From assembly GCA_963800235.1 (NCBI GenBank), contig CAWDAD010000001.1, positions 1,302,001 to 1,366,000 on the forward strand: DNA of 64,000 nt, given 5' to 3'. Positions 16,707 to 24,797 of the stretch are shown one piece after another; position 1 is the stretch's first letter, and each line of letters opens with the position of its first letter. The notes below the pieces were generated by a model, which was given only the letters and a program-made list of their open reading frames with translations, did no database searches and was not told the DNA's origin. Origin of the DNA: CAVVNP01 sp963800235. Lineage in GTDB: Bacteria; Actinomycetota; Acidimicrobiia; Acidimicrobiales; Iamiaceae. Position numbers and translations under genes: made by a program.

Positions 16707-18478
16707 CACCGGCCTCCCTCGGTCGGGTGCCCGGCCTGGAAGGGCGGCACCTGGATCTCGTCGTTGCTGTGGCCGGCCGCCACCATCGGGAACACCTTCT
16801 CGTTGGAGTCGGTGCGGAAGTCGATGACCACCGGCCGGTCGTCGATGCTGTTGGCCTTGTCGATCACCGGCTGCACCTCCTCGGGCGACTCGGCGCGCAG
16901 CCCCACGCAGCCCATGGCCTCGGCCCACTTGACGTAGTCGGGCAGGTCGGGGCTCAGGTACACCTCGGAGTAGCGCTCCTCGTAGAACATCTCCTGCCAC
17001 TGGCGGACCATGCCGAGGTAGGCGTTGTTGAGGATGGCGATCTTCACCGGGATGCGCTCGGCGGTGGCGGTGACCAGCTCCTGGGCGGTCATCTGGAAGC
17101 AGCCGTCGCCGTCGATGGCCCACACGGTGCGGTCGGGCCGGCCGACCTTGGCGCCGATGGCGGCCGGGACCGAGAAGCCCATGGTGCCGAGGCCGCCGGA
17201 GTTGACCCAGGTGTAGGGCTCGCGGAAGGTCCAGTACTGGCTCGACCACATCTGGTGCTGGCCGACGCCCGACACCAGGATCGTGCCCTCGGGCGCCGAG
17301 TCGCGGATGGTCTCGAGGACCATCTGGGGCTTGAGCGCCTCGCCCGGCTCGGCCGGCTCGTAGGCCAGCGGGTAGCGCTCCTGCCAGCCGCTGATGGTCG
17401 CCTTCCAGTCGCGCCGTGGGCCGGCCGGAGCCTCCTGGCCACCGTCCATCCGCTGGCGCACCGCCTTCACCAGCTCCTCGATGACCAGGCGGCAGTCGCC
17501 GACGATGGGCACGTCGGGCCGGCGGACCTTGCCCAGCTCGGCCGGGTCGATGTCGACGTGGATGACCTTGGCGTGGGGGGCGAAGGCCGCGATCTTGCCG
17601 GTGACCCGGTCGTCGAACCGGCTGCCGAGGGCGATGAGCAGGTCGCTCTGCTGCAGGGAGGTGACCGCCGTGTAGTTGCCGTGCATGCCCGGCATGCCGA
17701 GCGCCAGCGGGTGGTCGTCGGGGAAGGCACCCCGGGCCATCAGCGTGGTGACGACCGGGATGTCGGTCAGCTCGGCCAGCTCCCGCAGGGCCTCCGCCGC
17801 CCGGGCCTTGAGGATGCCGCCACCGGCGTAGATCACCGGCCGCTCGGCCGTGAGGATGAGCTCGGCCGCGTCACGGATCATCCGGGGGTGACCGCTGGTC
17901 GTCGGCCGGTAGCCGGGCAGCGACCCGGCCACCTCCTGGTCGGTCGGCCACCGCCAGGTCATGGCCGAGTTGGGGTTGGTCGGGTCGACGATGTCCTTGG
18001 GCACGTCGATCAGGACCGGTCCGGGCCGCCCGGTCGTGGCCAGGTGGAACGCCTGACGGACCACCAGCGGGATGTCGTTCGGGTCGGTGACGAGGAAGTT
18101 GTGCTTGGTGACGGCCTGGGTGATGCCGGTGATGTCGGCTTCCTGGAAGGCGTCGGTGCCGATCGACGCGGTGCCGACCTGCCCGGTGATGACGATCATC
18201 GGGATCGAGTCCATGTAGGCGTCGGCCAGCGGGGTCACGATGTTCGTCGCGCCGGGGCCGCTCGTCACCATGGCCACACCGGGTCGTCCGGTGACGTGGG
18301 CGTAGCCCTCGGCCATGTGGCCCGCACCCTGCTCGTGGCGCACCAGCACATGGCGGATGGGGCTGTCGATGATGGGGTCGTACACCGGCAGGATGGCACC
18401 GCCGGGGAGACCGAAGATGGTGTCGACGCCCTCCACCTCGAGGGACTTGATCAGGGCCTGGCCACCGTTCAGCTGCAT
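16706..18478 (-). CDS. ilvB: Acetolactate synthase large (catalytic) subunit
   Basis: 590-residue thiamine diphosphate enzyme that condenses two pyruvates, or pyruvate with 2-oxobutyrate. It has the three-domain layout: an N-terminal domain with the catalytic glutamate Glu49 in VRHEQGAGHMAEGYA, a central FAD-binding domain (ALGSRFDDRVTG), and a C-terminal cofactor domain with the GDG..NN motif (AIDGDGCFQMTAQE through IAILNNAYLGM). The ATG at 18478 has a strong Shine-Dalgarno (GGAGG, 7 bases upstream), unlike the leaderless genes around it. The 5' leader holds three hairpins and a branched-chain-rich leader peptide, so transcription is probably attenuated by charged tRNA supply. Confidence 0.97.
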   Translation of the reverse strand: MQLNGGQALIKSLEVEGVDTIFGLPGGAILPVYDPIIDSPIRHVLVRHEQGAGHMAEGYAHVTGRPGVAMVTSGPGATNIVTPLADAYMDSIPMIVITGQVGTASIGTDAFQEADITGITQAVTKHNFLVTDPNDIPLVVRQAFHLATTGRPGPVLIDVPKDIVDPTNPNSAMTWRWPTDQEVAGSLPGYRPTTSGHPRMIRDAAELILTAERPVIYAGGGILKARAAEALRELAELTDIPVVTTLMARGAFPDDHPLALGMPGMHGNYTAVTSLQQSDLLIALGSRFDDRVTGKIAAFAPHAKVIHVDIDPAELGKVRRPDVPIVGDCRLVIEELVKAVRQRMDGGQEAPAGPRRDWKATISGWQERYPLAYEPAEPGEALKPQMVLETIRDSAPEGTILVSGVGQHQMWSSQYWTFREPYTWVNSGGLGTMGFSVPAAIGAKVGRPDRTVWAIDGDGCFQMTAQELVTATAERIPVKIAILNNAYLGMVRQWQEMFYEERYSEVYLSPDLPDYVKWAEAMGCVGLRAESPEEVQPVIDKANSIDDRPVVIDFRTDSNEKVFPMVAAGHSNDEIQVPPFQAGHPTEGGR

Positions 18479-18499
18479 CTCGGTTCCTCCTCTTCCTCT

Positions 18500-18590
18500 C
18501 GCCGCGGTCGGCTCCCGCGGCGCAAAACGACGACGACCTCCCGGCTGGGAGGTCGGAAGCGCACGCGGGGCTGACGGACGGGGCGTGCGC
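18500..18590 (-). promoter_or_regulatory. ilvBNC transcription attenuator (three hairpins)
   Basis: On the minus strand, directly after the leader peptide stop, comes a GCGCACGC/GCGTGCGC stem (18559-18590, 16-base loop). Next is GACCTCCC-AGCC-GGGAGGTC (18535-18554, 4-base loop), followed after 7 bases by TTTT, which looks like an intrinsic terminator. Last is CGCCGCGG/CCGCGGCG (18500-18522) before the ilvB Shine-Dalgarno. The order of leader peptide, pause stem and terminator is that of amino-acid attenuators. The exact antiterminator pairing was not worked out. Confidence 0.75.
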
Positions 18591-18626
18591 TCAGATGAGT
18601 ACTACCTGCAGGCCGATCGCGTCCAT
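18591..18626 (-). CDS. ilv leader peptide
   Basis: An 11-residue ORF, MDAIGLQVVLI, in which six residues are Ile, Leu or Val (ATC, CTG, GTA, GTA, CTC, ATC). Five of the last six residues are branched-chain. It stops with a TGA that directly abuts the first attenuator hairpin. Ribosome stalling here when Ile-, Leu- or Val-tRNA is scarce would favour read-through into ilvBNC. There is no Shine-Dalgarno; a GACACT box 8 bases before the ATG suggests leaderless translation, as reported for the equivalent corynebacterial leader. Two GTA codons stand out in DNA that otherwise strongly prefers G or C at third positions. Confidence 0.78.
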   Translation of the reverse strand: MDAIGLQVVLI

Positions 18627-18634
18627 CGGACGGG

Positions 18635-18640
18635 AGTGTC
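18635..18640 (-). promoter_or_regulatory. -10 box of the ilv leader transcript
   Basis: GACACT on the minus strand, 8 bases before the leader peptide ATG at 18626. The same hexamer precedes the nifU-like gene start (52639), which supports its use as a -10 box in this genome. Confidence 0.4.
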
Positions 18641-18689
18641 CCATGGAACCCCATCGGCAGGCAAGGCGGAAGCGTTGAGCGCGCCGGTC

Positions 18690-18880
18690 GACGGTGGCGG
18701 CCGAACCCCCCGCAAGGCCGACCGCCACCGTCCGGTTCCCGCCGGGGCTGCCGGAGGCAACGACCCACGGGTCGGCCCGAAAGCTACCGAGACGACACCG
18801 CGCGAGGCCTGGGGACCTGTCGCACGCCGTTGCCCCACCGGACTCCCACCACGCTCACGGGGATGGGTCTGGTCCGGTGG
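18690..18880. other. Two dyads between the ilv promoter and the next plus-strand gene
   Basis: The interval 18641-18905 has no convincing gene. It holds an 11-bp perfect inverted repeat (GACGGTGGCGG at 18690-18700, CCGCCACCGTC at 18722-18732) and a 9-bp one (CCACCGGAC at 18835-18843, GTCCGGTGG at 18872-18880). The second lies 25 bases before the gene at 18906 and could be an operator; the first lies upstream of the ilv promoter. Functions unknown. Confidence 0.35.
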
Positions 18881-18905
18881 CGGCAGGTCGCCCACGGTGG
18901 CCGTC

Positions 18906-19658
18906 GTGACCTCGCCCTCCACCGCCGGCGCCGTCCTCGTCGCGACCGATCGCGAGCTGTTGGCCCGGGGCGTGTCGAGCTACCTGGCCGAGCGGCTCAC
19001 GACCGGCTCCGTGGTCACGGCACGTGGTCGGCTGCGACCGCCGATCGCCCTGCCCGTCGGCCAGGTCCGGCTGGTGCTCGCCGACGTCCAGTCCTGCGAC
19101 CCCACCGATCGGCTGGCCGGCTGCGACCGGATCGCCCACCTCCGCGCCGACCCCCGCTGTCGGCACGCGCCGGTCGTGGCGCTGGTCGACCGCCCTCCGT
19201 GCCCGGTGGTGCAGCTGCGGCTGGTCGAGGCGGGCGCCGACCGGTGGCTGCGCACCGACGATCTGCTCCGCCACCCCGAGCTGATGACCGACCTGCTCGG
19301 GTCGCCCGACGCCGATGCCTGCGGCCTGGTCCCCCGCCTGGCCGAGCGGGCGACGCTGCGCGCCGCCCTCCAGCTGCGGCCCGACGGCGACCTCCACGCC
19401 CTGGCGGTCGAGCTCCGCCACGTCCCCGCCCACGTCTGGACCGACGGGCGCAACCAGGACGAGCTCCCGCTCTCCCGGCGCTCGCTGCAGCGGGTCCGCC
19501 GCATCGCCGACGAGATCGGGGGCCTGCCGCCTCCCGACCCGTCGAGGTTCACCACCGTGTTCCGCAGCGCGCCGCAGCACCCGCAGTGGGGCGCCGTGCG
19601 CCACCTGGCGCGCGCCGTGTTCGGGCTCCCCGCCGAGACCGCCGAGCCCACCGGCTGA
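18906..19658 (+). CDS. Hypothetical protein, possible receiver-like N-terminal domain
   Basis: 250-residue protein I do not recognise. Residues ~8-125 alternate hydrophobic strands and helices like a response-regulator receiver (AVLVATDRELLARGVSSYL, QVRLVLADVQSCD, APVVALVDRPP, RLVEAGADRWLR), but the family's phosphoacceptor context is not clearly conserved. The C-terminal half has an Arg-rich helix (LSRRSLQRVRRIADEIGG) followed by WGAVRHLARAVFGLP, which might be a degenerate helix-turn-helix. A regulator is the best guess. GTG 18906 is chosen over an in-frame GTG at 18897. It ends 4 bases from the convergent gene. Confidence 0.6.
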   Translation: MTSPSTAGAVLVATDRELLARGVSSYLAERLTTGSVVTARGRLRPPIALPVGQVRLVLADVQSCDPTDRLAGCDRIAHLRADPRCRHAPVVALVDRPPCPVVQLRLVEAGADRWLRTDDLLRHPELMTDLLGSPDADACGLVPRLAERATLRAALQLRPDGDLHALAVELRHVPAHVWTDGRNQDELPLSRRSLQRVRRIADEIGGLPPPDPSRFTTVFRSAPQHPQWGAVRHLARAVFGLPAETAEPTG

Positions 19659-19662
19659 CGGT

Positions 19663-21009
19663 CTAGGCGCAGGTGGCCGGCGGACCCAGGGGCAGGGTGG
19701 CGATGGCGTACCCGGGGACGCCGGCGATCTGGGTGGCGTGCCGGGTGCGCTCGAGGCAGACGTAGGTCGAGCCGTCGGGGATCCAGTGGCGGACGCCGTC
19801 GGCGTCGACGTACCAGGTGGTGGCGTCGTCGTGGCGGAGGATGTGCCCGTTCGGGTCCGGCGGCAGCGCGGCCGCCGGATCGGCGGCCACCTCGAACCGC
19901 AGGACGCCGGTGAAGGGCAGGTAGAAGGTCCCCGTCTCGAAGTCCTGGTGGTAGCCGTTGCCGTCGAACAGCGGGTTCGACGTCGGGAGCCCGTACCGGC
20001 TGGTCGGTCCCCCGTCGGCCTGCCAGGTGTCCCAGACGGTGCTGCCGACGTAGTAGCCGGGCTGGTCCGGGCCCTCGCTGACCACCCCGCCGTTCTCGGT
20101 GCGCAGGATCGTCGCCCGGTGGTCGGTGGAGAGCATCAGCGGCAGGCCCTCGATCGGCTGCGCCCGGTCGCCCGTCTTGCCGCCGAGCTGGTGGTACGAC
20201 TGGAACTCGGCCTCGGTCAGGCGCAGCACGTGCCCGGGATCGCGTGCGATGACCACACCGTCGGCGTGGCCGCCGCGCTGGAGGTGCTCGAGCACGAGCT
20301 GCTCCCACCGCTCGATGGGCGCCGAGGCGCACTCCTGCGGCTCGGCGCGGAGCGCCATCCGGAAGGCGGCCACGTACGGGGTGAGGTCGGGCGGGGCATC
20401 GCGCGGGAGGTCGCCGACCCGGGCGGCGCAGGCGGTCGCCACCGTGGTCGTGCTCCGGGTGCCGAGCGGGAGCTGCGGCGCCGCGGTGGACCGCTTGCCC
20501 GAGCCCCGACCGAGCACCAGGGCGACGACGGCGACCAGGGCGAGTATCCCGACGACGACGGCGGCGATCACCGCCGACGGGTGCCGGCGCACCCGCGCCC
20601 ACGGCCCGGCCGCGGCGACCGGCTCGGTTCGCCCCCCCACCACGCCGTCGGCCACCAGCTCGAGGATCTCCTCGAGGTGGCTCGTGCCCGTCGACCGCCG
20701 GGGGCGGCGGAGGGCGTCGTAGGTCGTCAGGCCGAGGGCCTCGGCGGCGCGCTGGCCCCGCCGCTCGAGCGTCTGCCACCGGCCGTCGCCGCTGCCGAGC
20801 AGGGCCTCAGCTGCATGGCGGTACGTGCGCTCGGTGATGGCGGCGACGGCGGTGTCGACGATCGGCGCCGGGTCTGCGCCGGCGACGGACCGGAGGGCGG
20901 GCAGCTCGGCCCGCCGCACCGCCCCGGGGGTGCTGAGCGCCACCAGCGTCCGCAGGTCGGCCGCCACCGCCGATGCCGATCGTCCTCCGCCGTCCACGTC
21001 GCCGCTCAC
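19663..21009 (-). CDS. Hypothetical membrane-anchored protein with LGFP-like extracellular region
   Basis: 448-residue protein with a soluble N-terminal part (~1-135), one transmembrane segment at about residues 148-170 (AVIAAVVVGILALVAVVALVLG) and a large outer domain. The outer part has WQADGGPTSRYGLPTSNPLF and DFETGTFYLPFTG, resembling LGFP-type repeats that associate with the cell envelope, then a Trp/Asp-rich stretch (TTWYVDADGVRHWIPDGSTYVCL). Two late Cys residues may form a disulfide. The cytoplasmic part contains RRPRRSTGTSHLEEILELV. GTG start at 21009. The role is unknown; a cell-wall-facing sensor or anchor is possible. Confidence 0.72.
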   Translation of the reverse strand: MSGDVDGGGRSASAVAADLRTLVALSTPGAVRRAELPALRSVAGADPAPIVDTAVAAITERTYRHAAEALLGSGDGRWQTLERRGQRAAEALGLTTYDALRRPRRSTGTSHLEEILELVADGVVGGRTEPVAAAGPWARVRRHPSAVIAAVVVGILALVAVVALVLGRGSGKRSTAAPQLPLGTRSTTTVATACAARVGDLPRDAPPDLTPYVAAFRMALRAEPQECASAPIERWEQLVLEHLQRGGHADGVVIARDPGHVLRLTEAEFQSYHQLGGKTGDRAQPIEGLPLMLSTDHRATILRTENGGVVSEGPDQPGYYVGSTVWDTWQADGGPTSRYGLPTSNPLFDGNGYHQDFETGTFYLPFTGVLRFEVAADPAAALPPDPNGHILRHDDATTWYVDADGVRHWIPDGSTYVCLERTRHATQIAGVPGYAIATLPLGPPATCA

Positions 21010-21102
21010 CCCTCGCCTTCCCGCTCGAACCGAACCCGCTCTTCGCCCCCCCGGGGAGCGTAGAGGACCGGGGGTGACGGTTGGCCCCGGGTCAGGGCGG
21101 CG

Positions 21103-22812
21103 TCAGGCCCGGGTCACCGCCCCCACCTCGGCGCCCTGGGCCAGGCGCGCGTACTTGGCCAGCACGCCGCTCGTGTAGCGGGGCTCGGGCAGCTTCCAGT
21201 CGGCCCGGCGGGCCTCGAGCTGGTCAGCGGGCACGTCGAGGTCGATGGTGTGGGCCTCGACGTCGATGGTGATGCGGTCGCCCTCGGCCACGAAGGCGAT
21301 GGGGCCGCCGTCGACCGCCTCGGGAGCGACGTGGCCGATGCAGAAGCCGTGGGTGCCGCCAGAGAAGCGGCCGTCGGTGATGAGGGCGGTGTCGCCGCCG
21401 CGCCCGGCGCCCTTGAGCGCCCCGGTCACCGCCAGCATCTCCCGCATGCCCGGGCCGCCCTTGGGGCCCTCGTAGCGGATCACCAGCACGTCGCCGGGCT
21501 GGATGTGCCCGGAGGTGATGGCCTCCATGGCCTGGTCCTCGCCCTCGAACACCCGGGCGGGCCCGGAGAAGGTGTCGATGTCGATGCCGGCCACCTTCAC
21601 GACCGAGCCGTTCGGGGCCAGCGAGCCGGTGAGGATGGCCAGGCCGCCGATCTCGTGGATCGGGTTCGACAGCGGGTGCACCACCGAGCCGTCGGGGGCT
21701 GGGGGGTCGATGGCGGCCAGGTTCTCGGCGATCGTCCGACCGGTCACGGTGAGGCAGTCGCCGTGCAGCAGGCCGGCCTCGAGCAGCTCGCGCATGACCA
21801 CCGGCACCCCGCCGATGCGGTCGATGTCGGCCATGTGGTAGCGGCCGTGCGGCTTGGTGTCGGCGATGTGGGGGACGCGGGCGGCCACCTTGTTGAAGTC
21901 GTCGAGGGCCAGGTCGACGTGGGCCTCGGCGGCGATGGCGAGCAGGTGCAGCACCGCGTTGGTCGAGCCGCCGAGGGCCATGGTGACGGCGATGGCGTTC
22001 TCGAACGCCTCCTTGGTCATGATCTGGCGCGGGCGGATGTTGCGGTCGAAGAGGGCCATGACCGCCTGGCCGGAGGCGTAGGCCAAGTCGTCGCGGCGCC
22101 GGTCGACCGCCGGCGGCGACGAGGAGCCGGGCAGGGACATGCCCATGGCCTCGGCGATCGACGCCATGGTGTTGGCGGTGAACATGCCGGCGCAGGACCC
22201 CTCGGTGGGGCAGGCGTTGCGCTCGATGGCGGCCAGCCCCTCGTCGTCGAGGTCGCCGACGGCGTGGGCCCCCACCGCCTCGAACACCGAGACGATGTCG
22301 AGGGCCTGGCCGTTGTGGTGGCCGGGCAGGATCGACCCGCCGTACAGGAAGACCGACGGGACGTTGAGCCGGGCGGCGGCCATGAGCATGCCGGGCAGCG
22401 ACTTGTCGCAGCCGGCGAAGGTGAGCAGCGCGTCGAACCGCTCGGCGTGCATGACCGTCTCGACCGAGTCGGCGATGACCTCCCGGCTCACCAGCGAGGC
22501 CCGCATGCCCTCGTGGCCCATGGAGATGCCGTCGCTGACCGCGATGGTGGTGAACTCGATCGGGAAGCCGCCGGCCGAGCGCACGCCGTCCTTCGACCGC
22601 TTGGCCAGCCGGTCGAGGGGCAGGTTGCAGGGCGTCACCTCGTTCCACGAGGACGCCACCCCGACCTGGGCCTTGTCCCAGTCGTCGTCGGTCATGCCGA
22701 TGGCGCGCAGCATGGCCCGGGCCGGCGCCCGCTCCGGACCCTGGGTCACCTCGGCCGAGCGACGGATCGAGACGGGGGTGTCGGCGGCGGACGGGTCGGA
22801 GGCGTCGGTCAT
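21103..22812 (-). CDS. ilvD: Dihydroxy-acid dehydratase
   Basis: 569-residue Fe-S dehydratase for the third common step of branched-chain amino acid synthesis. The cluster cysteines are in VTPCNLPLDRL, FAGCDKSLPG and ACPTEGSCAGMFTANTM, and the C-terminal half has the family stretches TDGRFSGGTHGFCIGHVAPEA and YEGPKGGPGMREML. The frame continues upstream past the gene, but the ATG at 22812 is preceded 8 bases away by TAACCT, so this is the likely leaderless start. It is separate from ilvBNC and divergent from an ABC operon. Confidence 0.96.
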   Translation of the reverse strand: MTDASDPSAADTPVSIRRSAEVTQGPERAPARAMLRAIGMTDDDWDKAQVGVASSWNEVTPCNLPLDRLAKRSKDGVRSAGGFPIEFTTIAVSDGISMGHEGMRASLVSREVIADSVETVMHAERFDALLTFAGCDKSLPGMLMAAARLNVPSVFLYGGSILPGHHNGQALDIVSVFEAVGAHAVGDLDDEGLAAIERNACPTEGSCAGMFTANTMASIAEAMGMSLPGSSSPPAVDRRRDDLAYASGQAVMALFDRNIRPRQIMTKEAFENAIAVTMALGGSTNAVLHLLAIAAEAHVDLALDDFNKVAARVPHIADTKPHGRYHMADIDRIGGVPVVMRELLEAGLLHGDCLTVTGRTIAENLAAIDPPAPDGSVVHPLSNPIHEIGGLAILTGSLAPNGSVVKVAGIDIDTFSGPARVFEGEDQAMEAITSGHIQPGDVLVIRYEGPKGGPGMREMLAVTGALKGAGRGGDTALITDGRFSGGTHGFCIGHVAPEAVDGGPIAFVAEGDRITIDVEAHTIDLDVPADQLEARRADWKLPEPRYTSGVLAKYARLAQGAEVGAVTRA

Positions 22813-22820
22813 GGAAGCGA

Positions 22821-22826
22821 AGGTTA
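22821..22826 (-). promoter_or_regulatory. -10 box of ilvD
   Basis: TAACCT on the minus strand, 8 bases before the ilvD ATG. Confidence 0.5.
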
Positions 22827-22920
22827 CGGGGCCGCCCCATCGCCGGGAACCCGGTTGGCGGGCGCCGGTCGCTGCCCGGCGGCCGCCCCGGGCCGGGCCC
22901 GGATCGGCACGGGCCGCCCG

Positions 22921-22926
22921 TAGGGT
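22921..22926 (+). promoter_or_regulatory. -10 box of the four-gene ABC operon
   Basis: TAGGGT, 6 bases before the ATG at 22933; a probable leaderless start. Confidence 0.5.
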
Positions 22927-22932
22927 TTGGCG

Positions 22933-23892
22933 ATGGCCTCGACCGCGTCGCCCCCGGCCGCGCCCGGGACCACCGCCGGGGTGGTGATCCGGGCCGACGG
23001 GGTGGTGAAGCGGTGGGGTCACACGGTGGCGCTGGCCGGTGCCACCCTCGAGGTCGGGCCCGGGGTCACCGGACTGCTCGGCGCCAACGGCTCGGGCAAG
23101 ACCACCCTGCTCGGCCTGCTGCTCGGGCTCCACGCCCCCGATGCCGGGCGGCTCGAGGTGCTCGGGCTCGATCCCACCACCGCCGGGCCCGAGGTCCGCG
23201 CCCGGGTGGGCTACGCCCCCGAGCACCACCTGCTGCCACCCGACGTCAAGGCGGTCGACTTCGTGCGCCACATCGGCGAGCTGCACGGCCTGCCGCCCCG
23301 CGAGGCCACCGGCCGGGCCAGCGACATGCTCTGGCAGGTCGGCCTGGGCGAGGAGCGCATCCGGCCCATGGGCACCTTCTCCACCGGCCAGCGCCAACGG
23401 GTGAAGCTGGCGCAGGCGCTGGTGCACGACCCGCTCCTGGTGCTGCTCGACGAGCCCACCGAGGGCCTCGACCCGGTGCAGCGCGACGACATGCTGAGGC
23501 TGATCCGCCGCATCGGCCGCGACTTCGGCATCCACATCCTGCTGAGCAGCCACGTGCTCGACGAGGTCGAGCGCATCGCCGACAACGTGATCATCCTCAA
23601 CGAGGGCCGGCTGGTGGCGGCCGGCCAGCTCGACGACCTGCAGCGGGGCGGCGGCGGGGTCGTGGTCGAACTGGCGACCGGTCCGGACGAGGTGGCCGAC
23701 CTGGCCGCCGACCTGGTGGCCGCCGGGTGCGAGGTGTCCCCCGACGGGTTGCGCCTCGTCGTCCACGTCGACGACGGCGCCGACCCGTACGACGCGGTGC
23801 GCGACGCCGTCGCCGCCCGCAACGCGCCGCTGCGGCGGCTGGGTCCGCAGCGGCGCACCCTCGAGGACGTGTTCCTGGGAGGGTCGCCGTGA
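22933..23892 (+). CDS. ABC transporter ATP-binding protein (operon gene 1)
   Basis: 319-residue ATPase. Walker A is GANGSGKTTL (about residues 51-60), the signature is FSTGQRQRVKLAQAL, Walker B is LLVLLDEPTEGLD and the H-loop is LLSSHVLDEVE. The ~95-residue C-terminal extension is typical of ABC-2 exporter ATPases. ATG at 22933 is preferred over the TTG at 22927, as it lies 6 bases after TAGGGT. It overlaps the next gene by GTGA, opening a tight four-gene operon with two ATPases and two permeases, which suggests one heteromeric exporter or two related ones. Substrate unknown. Confidence 0.93.
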   Translation: MASTASPPAAPGTTAGVVIRADGVVKRWGHTVALAGATLEVGPGVTGLLGANGSGKTTLLGLLLGLHAPDAGRLEVLGLDPTTAGPEVRARVGYAPEHHLLPPDVKAVDFVRHIGELHGLPPREATGRASDMLWQVGLGEERIRPMGTFSTGQRQRVKLAQALVHDPLLVLLDEPTEGLDPVQRDDMLRLIRRIGRDFGIHILLSSHVLDEVERIADNVIILNEGRLVAAGQLDDLQRGGGGVVVELATGPDEVADLAADLVAAGCEVSPDGLRLVVHVDDGADPYDAVRDAVAARNAPLRRLGPQRRTLEDVFLGGSP

Positions 23893-24797
23893 GCGCCCTG
23901 CCCCCGCCACCGGGCGACGCCCGCATCCTCGACCGCGGCTATCGGCGCTACGACGGGCCCCGCACCGGCCTGCGGGGGGCGGTGCGCACCGTCGTGCTCT
24001 CCACGGTGCAGCGCGTCCTCGGCATCCGACGCTCGGTGTGGGCGAAGGTCCTGCCGGTGATGATGATCCTCGTCGCCTACATCCCGGCGGTGGTGTTCAT
24101 CGGCATCGTCGCCCTCACCCCGAACCAGGGCCTGCGGCGCAACAGCTTCGGCCAGCTCGAGCAGCTCCTGCCCACCTACGGCAGCTACTTCGGCTACATC
24201 GCCTCGGCCATCGTGCTGTTCGTGGCCTTCGTGGCCCCCGAGGCCATGTGCACCGACCGGCGCACCGGCATGCTGGGGCTGTACCTGGCCTCGCCGCTGC
24301 GACGCGACACCTACCTCGGGGCCAAGGCGCTGGCAGTCGGCGGGGTGCTCTGCGCGGTCACCATCGGCCCGCCGCTGCTGCTGCTCGTCGCCTACGTGCT
24401 GCAGGGCACGGGCCCGGCCGGGCCCGTCGCCGTGGTGGTGGCGATCCTGCGCATCCTCGTGTCCGGGCTGGCCATGGGCGCCTTCTTCACGTCGATGTCG
24501 CTGGCCGCGTCGAGCCTGACCGACCGCAAGGCCTTCGCCACGGCCGGGCTGATCCTCGCCTTCCTGGTCTCCTACGCGGTGTCCGGCGTGCTCATCTCGG
24601 CCCTCGGCGCCACCCAGGACGCCATCGGCCTGAACCTCATCCTGCTGCCCCTGGCGTTCGTCGAGAAGGTCCACGGCGAGGCCCGCAGCTTCCAGGACAT
24701 GAGCGCGGCCACCGCGTACCTGGCCACCACCGCCTGGACCGTCCTCTTCACCGTCGTCGCCCGCAGCCGGTACCAGCGGTTCCAGGTGACCCGGTGA
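23889..24797 (+). CDS. ABC-2 type transporter permease (operon gene 2)
   Basis: 302-residue membrane protein with about six hydrophobic spans. The cytoplasmic N-terminus (RILDRGYRRYDGPRTGLRGAV) is a recognisable motif of actinobacterial ABC-2 permeases. The first span is at about residues 50-70 (VLPVMMILVAYIPAVVFIGIV), followed by a large loop and the segment CTDRRTGMLGLYLASPLRRDTY, which matches the conserved cytoplasmic loop in this family. GTG start overlaps the upstream ATPase; the stop overlaps the next ATPase. Confidence 0.9.
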   Translation: MSALPPPPGDARILDRGYRRYDGPRTGLRGAVRTVVLSTVQRVLGIRRSVWAKVLPVMMILVAYIPAVVFIGIVALTPNQGLRRNSFGQLEQLLPTYGSYFGYIASAIVLFVAFVAPEAMCTDRRTGMLGLYLASPLRRDTYLGAKALAVGGVLCAVTIGPPLLLLVAYVLQGTGPAGPVAVVVAILRILVSGLAMGAFFTSMSLAASSLTDRKAFATAGLILAFLVSYAVSGVLISALGATQDAIGLNLILLPLAFVEKVHGEARSFQDMSAATAYLATTAWTVLFTVVARSRYQRFQVTR

